From Desulfurococcales archaeon (GTDB taxonomy: Archaea; Thermoproteota; Thermoprotei_A; Sulfolobales; WAQK01): a DNA stretch of 54,869 nt. The translations under genes were made by a program, and so were the position numbers. The stretch is taken from NCBI GenBank assembly GCA_027083135.1, contig JALWQH010000029.1, positions 1 through 54,869 of the forward strand, read 5' to 3'. Shown here piece by piece: positions 49,954 through 54,869 of the stretch; position 1 is the first letter of the stretch, and every line of letters begins with the position of its first letter. Under the pieces are notes generated by a model. That model did no database searches. It saw only the letters and a list, made by a program, of their open reading frames with translations, and was not told the DNA's origin.

Positions 49954-51500
49954 GGAGGATCAGCCTCCTACTACCTGTCGCTGTGCTGCTGGGCTTTCTC
50001 CTCAGAATCTACCCCTACCTTGCATCAGGGCTCCCATACTCCATAGACTCCTGGCCTCTCCTCAGGGACTCGGAGCAGCTGGTTCTCCACACCCCTATTC
50101 CACTATCCTCCAAGGTGTTCGACGGCTACAATAATTATTGGCCCTCCACCAGCATCTATGGGGCAGTGTTCTCCGGGATCATGGGGTTAAGGGTAGCTGA
50201 ATCCATGCCCCTAGCAGTACCCATGGCCTCTACTCTCACCCTCATCTTAATCTATGCTGCTGCTAGGAGGATTGGAGGCCTGAGAGCCGGAGTATTTGCA
50301 TCGTGGATTGCTGCCACCGCCTTCCCATTCTCGTTTTTCTCATCTGGTGTTGTTAAGGAGGCCTATGCTTACCCAATATACATGGCTATGATTCTTGGCT
50401 ACCTTGTAGGAGGCGTTAAGCTCATCCCCCTGGAGATACTCCTTGCAGCAGGCCTTGTGCCAGCCCATCATCTAACAACCCTTATAGCAGGAGTCTCATT
50501 GGCAGCAATGAGTCTAGCAGAGCTTGTACGGGGGGTTGTCAGCAGGGATGCTCGGAGAGGCCTGCTAGGACTACTATACACTGGTGTCCTAGGAGTAATA
50601 GCCTATTCATACTACGTGTTCTATGCTTATAGGGGTATGAGGCTGCCCCTATATTCCAGCGAGTTCGTCTCGCTCTCATCCTACCAGCTCGTATTCCTGG
50701 CTGGAGCCCTGTATTACGCGTCTAGGAGTCCTGGGAGAAGCGTGTGGCCGAGCCTAGCTGTGGCTGCGGGTACAGGCCTCCTACTCCCCCTGGCTTCAAG
50801 CGTCAGACTGATGCCCCTTCTACCCAGACTTCCCCCAGAATACCTGCTCTACGCTACTCCATTTATAGCTGCGGCTCCAGCCGCCCTGCAGGGCCTGGAT
50901 CATGTTAGGAGGAGGGGAGATGATGCGCTTATAGCCTGGCTCTTCTCGGCTGTCGGCCTAATAGTGTATGCTGTGTTCAGCGGCCAGCCTCTAGGCAGGG
51001 GGCTGGCTTCAAGGCTCCTGGACTTCCTATGGATCCCCCTCTCAGCTGCGGCAGGCATAGGTGTCGCTAGGATTTGGAGGGGGGTGGGTGGGGCAGCATT
51101 AGCATCAATACTGTTATCCCTCATGATCGTTGTAGGGGCATATTCGACGCTGGCCCCTATTAGGGGGGAGAAGTATATGGGATACTTCTGGCTCTACAGG
51201 GGAGGAGAGTATGAGGCCTGCAGCCTCGCGGCGGAGCTTTGGCACGGGGTGATCCTGGGCGACGCTAAGATACAGTCCCTCCTCAAAGGATACTTCAAGG
51301 CTGATGCTAGGGGAGGCTACGATGCCTTGAGTAATGGGAGGCTGAGCGGACTACTCGTAGTTGAGAGGGATGTATGGCTTCACGGATATCTTGAGGCTGG
51401 AGGGGTATTGAGAAATGTTGAACAGTCATGGGCTTGGAGGCTGAATAATCATGATGCCAGAATATATTGTGGCGGAGGCGCTGTGATCTATGCAGAGTGA
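49950..51500 (+). CDS. Large polytopic membrane protein, possibly GT-C glycosyltransferase-like
   Basis: The 516-residue product has about eleven to thirteen hydrophobic segments over residues 5-400 and a soluble C-terminal part (about 410-516). The first outer loop (LPYSIDSWPLLRDSEQL) is acidic, as in GT-C-fold glycosyltransferases, and AHHLTTLIAG holds a conserved-looking His pair. I cannot assign a precise family. It starts at TTG 49950, overlapping the stop of the frameshifted permease (TTGA), and lies before the ABC ATPase. It may act with the FtsX-type exporter, for example in building or moving a lipid-linked glycan; this is inference. Confidence 0.65.
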   Translation: MRRISLLLPVAVLLGFLLRIYPYLASGLPYSIDSWPLLRDSEQLVLHTPIPLSSKVFDGYNNYWPSTSIYGAVFSGIMGLRVAESMPLAVPMASTLTLILIYAAARRIGGLRAGVFASWIAATAFPFSFFSSGVVKEAYAYPIYMAMILGYLVGGVKLIPLEILLAAGLVPAHHLTTLIAGVSLAAMSLAELVRGVVSRDARRGLLGLLYTGVLGVIAYSYYVFYAYRGMRLPLYSSEFVSLSSYQLVFLAGALYYASRSPGRSVWPSLAVAAGTGLLLPLASSVRLMPLLPRLPPEYLLYATPFIAAAPAALQGLDHVRRRGDDALIAWLFSAVGLIVYAVFSGQPLGRGLASRLLDFLWIPLSAAAGIGVARIWRGVGGAALASILLSLMIVVGAYSTLAPIRGEKYMGYFWLYRGGEYEACSLAAELWHGVILGDAKIQSLLKGYFKADARGGYDALSNGRLSGLLVVERDVWLHGYLEAGGVLRNVEQSWAWRLNNHDARIYCGGGAVIYAE

Positions 51501-51549
51501 GCTGGTATTACATGCTGGAACTATGCCTGCTGCTTGGAGGTAGGAGTGA

Positions 51550-52224
51550 ATGAAGGACAGGGCTGTGCTGAAGGCTTTAAGCGTGTGGAAGAGCTATGGC
51601 GGAGTACTGGTGCTCAGGGATATTAGCCTGAGTGTCGGGGAAGGAGAGATAGTTGAGGTTAAGGGTAGGTCAGGAGTCGGCAAGACAACGCTGCTCAGAA
51701 TACTGGGGCTTCTAGAGGAGCCTGATAGAGGTGACGTGTGGGTTCTAGGTAGAAGGGCTTCGTCTATGAGCATGGAGGAGAGGGCTGAGATGAGGCTCCG
51801 CCATATAGGCGTTGACCTACAGCCTGTCACCCTGATCCCCACGCTCACAGTGTTGGAGAACATTGAGCTGCCCATGGCTCTCGCGGGAATTGGGAGGGGG
51901 GAGAGGAGGAGAAGAGCTCTAGAACTCCTAGAGTACTTTAATCTTGGAAGTCTGGCTTCAAGGAAGCCTGGAACCCTAAGCATGGGTGAGAGGAGGAGGA
52001 TATCCATCATAAGAGCACTAGCCAACAATCCAGAAGTACTGCTGGTAGATGAGCCTACAGCCAATCTCGACGAGGATAATGCTGCCCTGGTAGTAGAGCT
52101 GCTGAGAGAGGCGTGCAGAGATAGGGAGATAAGCGTGGTGGCAACAACTGTAGAGGAGCTGGGGATACCTGGCTCAATAACATATAGGCTTGAAAAAGGA
52201 GCACTAATACCAGTAAACCACTAG
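51550..52224 (+). CDS. ABC ATPase of the FtsX/MacB-type exporter
   Basis: This 224-residue ATPase is of the MacB/LolD type. Walker A is GRSGVGKTT (about residue 40), and the Q-loop region is DLQPVTLIPTLTVLENIELPM. The signature is LSMGERRRISIIRALA, slightly off the LSGGQ consensus. Walker B is VLLVDEPTANLD, and EIELPM-like coupling residues match those of FtsX partners. The expected switch His is not clear in VVATTVEELG. GGAGGTAGGAG precedes the ATG. It should power the two FtsX-type permeases encoded upstream. Confidence 0.88.
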   Translation: MKDRAVLKALSVWKSYGGVLVLRDISLSVGEGEIVEVKGRSGVGKTTLLRILGLLEEPDRGDVWVLGRRASSMSMEERAEMRLRHIGVDLQPVTLIPTLTVLENIELPMALAGIGRGERRRRALELLEYFNLGSLASRKPGTLSMGERRRISIIRALANNPEVLLVDEPTANLDEDNAALVVELLREACRDREISVVATTVEELGIPGSITYRLEKGALIPVNH

Positions 52225-52398
52225 AGGTGGAATTCTAATGATGTATTACTCAATGAAGCGTCTCCCCACGGCGCTTCTAAAATAATACTCTTGGAGATGA
52301 TGCTCTTGAAACGATGATGCAGGGATTATGGGAACACTGCCAGCTCCGAAATAAATGTGGCCTTAGGGCTCACAGGGATTTTAGAATGAAATGTCCTG
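52225..52398. other. Convergent intergenic region, nothing recognised
   Basis: The 174 bases between the ABC ATPase and the M20 peptidase stops hold no reading frame of note and no RNA gene I can support. It should carry transcription stop signals for both sides. Confidence 0.5.
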
Positions 52399-53649
52399 CT
52401 AGCTGGAAAGCCTTGATTTAAAGGTTGTTTTGGCCAGCATGTATAGTAGTGTTTCGATATCTGAGATCAGGTAGCTTAGCCTTGTATACTCGTTGGGCTG
52501 GTGTGCTGTTTCATCGCAGGTCATCCAGACTACGGCTGGATAACCCTTCTTTCTGAGCAGTCTGGCTACTGTTCCCCCACCTATACCCATCGGCTTCGCC
52601 TTTATGCTTCTCGTCTCCCTTATGGCTTCAGCCATGCTTTCCACGAGGGGATGGTTTGGGGGTGTGGGTTCGCCTGCATCACTATACCCTGTAACCTGAA
52701 CCTCGACTCTAGCCCCCGTGGATGAGGAGAAAGCATAGGCTGCTGTCCTCAGTATTCCTTCCAGGTCTTTCAGCCCGTAGGATGGTAGGAGGCGGCAGTC
52801 CCAGTGAACCACGTCTACCCCTGGAATAGTATTAGTGTTCTCAATGTTGGCTTCCTTCTTAGTAGGCTCGCATGTGGTGACAGGTGGCTCGTAGAGCTCG
52901 TCGTAGCCCACTAGTCTTTCATGGAGGATTTCATCCAGCATGATGTTGAACTGCATGCCCAGCCTATGTGCATTCAACCCCTTATGCGGCGTGCTTGCAT
53001 GGGTTTGCCTACCTCTCACTATTACCTTGAAGTGAAGTATGTTCTTCTCAGCCACAATCATCTTGGATCCATCGGGGCTTCCAGCATCAGGCACTATGAA
53101 GCTATTCTCCCCCCACCCGTGAAACGCGTTTTTCTCCAAGAGGTATCCAAGCCCATACCTGCTGCCAACCTCCTCGTCGCTTACAAGGGCTATGCCCAGG
53201 TTTACGCTGGGCTTCACGTCTCTGTCTAGGAGATACTTAGCTAGAGCCAGGGCCGTCACAATGGCCTGCCCATCATCCTCCACGCCCCTACCGTAAACAT
53301 AGTCTCCCTCCACTGTTACACCGTAGGGGGGATACTTCCACGCGGAGACGTCGCCTGCAGGAACAGTGTCCATGTGGCCCACTATCCAGAGAGTCCTATC
53401 ATCCCGCTCCCCCCGCAGCACAGCCAGTATGTTGGGCCTAACATTATTCTTAGCCCTCTCGTCAGGAGCGTCTAGCCTCCTTGTCTCGAGGCCTAGGCTT
53501 ACCAGCTCCTCCTCAAGCACCTCAGCCCTATCAGCCTCGCCCTCCCCGCCGAACTCTGGGGCCAATGCCCTAACAGGTATGAATTTCCTGTAGAGGCTTA
53601 CAATATAGTTCCTCAGCTCTTCAACCTCGTCTTCGGAGAGAAGCTTCAT
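52399..53649 (-). CDS. M20-family metallopeptidase/deacylase (ArgE/DapE type)
   Basis: This product of about 416 residues is a two-zinc amidohydrolase of the M20 family. The zinc ligands are His in WIVGHMDTVPAGD, Asp in GRGVEDDGQAIV (bridging), and Glu-Glu in LVSDEEVGSRYG (catalytic base plus ligand). A further Asp is in PDAGSPDG and the final His in CDETAHQPNEYT. The lid domain lies between about residues 200 and 320. ATG 53649 is used; an ATG-like start at 53661 adds four residues. The substrate (amino-acid acyl or peptide amide) is unresolved. It is convergent with the ABC ATPase. Confidence 0.88.
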   Translation of the reverse strand: MKLLSEDEVEELRNYIVSLYRKFIPVRALAPEFGGEGEADRAEVLEEELVSLGLETRRLDAPDERAKNNVRPNILAVLRGERDDRTLWIVGHMDTVPAGDVSAWKYPPYGVTVEGDYVYGRGVEDDGQAIVTALALAKYLLDRDVKPSVNLGIALVSDEEVGSRYGLGYLLEKNAFHGWGENSFIVPDAGSPDGSKMIVAEKNILHFKVIVRGRQTHASTPHKGLNAHRLGMQFNIMLDEILHERLVGYDELYEPPVTTCEPTKKEANIENTNTIPGVDVVHWDCRLLPSYGLKDLEGILRTAAYAFSSSTGARVEVQVTGYSDAGEPTPPNHPLVESMAEAIRETRSIKAKPMGIGGGTVARLLRKKGYPAVVWMTCDETAHQPNEYTRLSYLISDIETLLYMLAKTTFKSRLSS

Positions 53650-53753
53650 GAATACTAACACCAGGGGAAAGCTTCAGCATACATGTTTATTTAGGTATTG
53701 CCCATATTCAGGCTGGGATCACAGATGCAAGTATAATGATCACTATGGTTCCC

Positions 53754-54384
53754 CTAGGCTTCAGGAAGCGTTATACTCAGCTCATCCGTCTTCTCAACCT
53801 TATCTATCTCTGCCTCCTCAGCCTCATAGGATTCCACGTATCTTAGCCTCCCAATCCATGCTCCCCTCCCAATAATGCATCTAATGCATTCAAGCAGGCC
53901 TATTTCTGCCTCCCTAGCCACCTCTGCCTCCCTAGCTACGGCATGCTCTACCTCAGCTCTCCTCCCAACTTTAAGCTCCCCTGCAACTACTGTCCCCTTA
54001 ACCTTGGATTTCTTCTCAACCACTATTCTGCCTCCGGTAAGCCTTCCCTTAAAAGTTCCCGACACGCGGGCTTCTCCGGCCTTCACCTCCTCAGCCTCCA
54101 CTGAGCCCCCTGCCTCCAGCCTACCTACTACAGCCTCACCGAGCACAGCACTTCCCCCTACAACCAGTTCATCAGCCTTAACCCTACCTGACACTGTGAT
54201 ACTTCCACCAATCCTTATCCTACCTGCCTCCAAGCTCCCCGTGATCTTACCGCTCCCCCCCCAGCCTGAAATCACCTTTGACCCTTAGGTCTCCTTCAAC
54301 ATTCAGAGAGCCCCCGATCTCAATATTCTCGAATTCAACTGGTCCTCTAAGCTTAACCGATCCCCCTACTCTAAGCTCACTCAT
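53754..54384 (-). pseudogene. Bactofilin-like polymer-forming protein, split by an extra G in a G8 run
   Basis: The minus strand encodes a protein of repeated Gly-Gly/Val beta-helix turns, like bactofilin/DUF583 polymer-forming proteins. The frame opened by ATG 54384 (MSELRVGGSVKLRG...GGSLNVEGDLRVKGDFRLGG) ends at a TAA just after a run of eight G (54255-54262). The repeat pattern goes on in the next frame from about 54275 (GKITGSLEAGRIRIGGS) to the stop at 53754. With seven G the two join in frame as FRLGGSGKITGS, about 209 residues in all. The C-terminal tail is rich in Glu/Lys. A sequencing error, a real inactivating mutation or slippage are all possible. Confidence 0.75.
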
Positions 54385-54464
54385 ACTTATCCTACCCGTG
54401 ATCACCATGAGGCTTTCAGCTTATATTAGAATCTCACAAATTGCGATGTCTGGTGTAGGCCTCC

Positions 54465-54731
54465 TTGAAATATAGGTGTAGGCATGACATAGTGGCTGAT
54501 ATACTGACAGCCGTGACTGAGGAAGGAGGGCTACGCGTGTCAGGCATAGCTCTCAGAGCAAACCTCCCCCTCAATAGGGCTAAGCCTATACTAGAGGATC
54601 TCGTAAGCCATGGCATACTAGTCTGCAATGAAGCCAGCCGCCTATATCAGGCAACAAGCAGAGCGTACGAGTGGCTTGAACTCTACAGGCTGCTCAGAGA
54701 AACATATGATTCCAGGGCAACTGACCCATAG
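54465..54731 (+). CDS. Small winged-helix protein (HTH_45-like)
   Basis: The 88-residue product matches archaeal single-domain winged-helix proteins. DIVADILTAVTEEGGLRVSGIALRANLPLNRAKPILEDLVSHGIL forms the helix-turn-helix, followed by a wing (YQATSRAYEWLELYRLLRET) typical of the HTH_45 group. It is likely a DNA-binding regulator. Start TTG 54465 is inferred from the conserved opening MKYRCRHDIVADIL. A TATA-like TTATATTAG at 54421 precedes it. It is divergent from the bactofilin-like gene, with about 80 bases between the starts. Confidence 0.72.
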   Translation: MKYRCRHDIVADILTAVTEEGGLRVSGIALRANLPLNRAKPILEDLVSHGILVCNEASRLYQATSRAYEWLELYRLLRETYDSRATDP

Positions 54732-54869
54732 CACAATTCCACTAGCGATCATCAGCATATGAGTTGAAGATGGAAGGAAATAATTGTCAAGGCAGCTCTC
54801 CGAGCCGGAGCGAATGGCTAACTAATAGTAGCTGCTCTTCATTCAGTATTCTCCAACAATTCTACGAGC

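Noticed and set aside
52225-52398. Possible C/D box RNA: GATGATG twice in the gap
   Set aside because: The matches do not fit the RTGATGA box C exactly, no CTGA box D lies at the right distance, and there is no terminal stem.
54770-54869. Open frame from ATG 54770 to the window end, with a GAAGATGGAAGG stretch
   Set aside because: It is only 33 codons, its composition (many Ser/Asn) is unlike neighbouring genes, and it is cut by the window edge. It could be the start of the next gene but cannot be supported.
1-54869. CRISPR arrays, insertion sequences, tRNA or rRNA genes
   Set aside because: No regularly spaced repeats, transposase motifs, terminal inverted repeats or tRNA/rRNA signatures were seen in the gaps by eye. 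A covariance-model tRNA search was not available, so a missed intron-containing tRNA remains possible.

Overview
The window reads as a chromosome segment of a hyperthermophilic archaeon, most likely a Thermoproteota (Crenarchaeota, Thermoprotei) member. The evidence is archaeal TATA boxes about 26 bases before the inferred transcript starts, many GTG/TTG starts with GGAGG or GGTG ribosome sites, arginine written mainly as AGG/AGA, tungsten-type aldehyde:ferredoxin oxidoreductases, a membrane pyrophosphatase, and the siroheme-dependent (Ahb) route to heme. Coding density is high. I found no rRNA, tRNA, CRISPR array or insertion sequence by eye. Genus-level assignment is not possible from what I can see.

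Layout. 1-2.8 kb: the end of glycine dehydrogenase subunit 2 (gcvPB), an ATP-NAD kinase family gene and a metallo-beta-lactamase-fold (UPF0282-like) gene. 2.8-7.2 kb: a 307-base promoter gap, a large secreted protein with a polytopic membrane partner, and a membrane-anchored protein. 7.2-9.4 kb: H+-pyrophosphatase. 9.5-12.6 kb: a V4R-like protein, an aldehyde ferredoxin oxidoreductase (AOR) and its four-cluster ferredoxin subunit. 12.7-14.1 kb: two extracytoplasmic or membrane proteins. 14.2-27.3 kb: a sugar region with a complete ABC importer (ATPase, Tat-exported binding protein, two permeases), a fucose-isomerase-type isomerase, a class II aldolase, a second AOR, a rhamnulokinase-type kinase, an M24-fold protein lacking two metal ligands, and a second FGGY kinase.

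27.4-39.0 kb: an AbrB/PhoU-type regulator followed by a nearly complete pathway from glutamyl-tRNA to heme. It holds a precorrin-2 dehydrogenase, a divergent candidate sirohydrochlorin chelatase on the opposite strand, hemA, hemB, hemL, hemC, SUMT, hemD, a fused ahbA-ahbB, ahbC and ahbD. 39.0-43.1 kb: peptide and amino-acid salvage type genes (gamma-glutamyltransferase, LD-carboxypeptidase family, nitroreductase, DDAH). 43.1-46.7 kb: a heterodimeric ABC exporter with one degenerate ATPase site. 46.7-47.5 kb: surE. 47.7-52.2 kb: an operon of two FtsX/MacB-type permeases (the second broken by a -1 frameshift), a large polytopic membrane protein and an ABC ATPase. 52.4-54.9 kb: an M20 peptidase, a bactofilin-like gene split by an extra G in a G8 run, and a small winged-helix protein.

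How the parts work together. In the sugar region, isomerase, kinase and aldolase would turn an imported 6-deoxyhexose into DHAP and L-lactaldehyde. The AOR encoded between aldolase and kinase is a good candidate for oxidising lactaldehyde with ferredoxin. In the heme region, almost every step is encoded in order with overlapping starts and stops, so the locus alone could supply siroheme and heme b. Function statements rest on recognised motifs and gene order. No database search was run.
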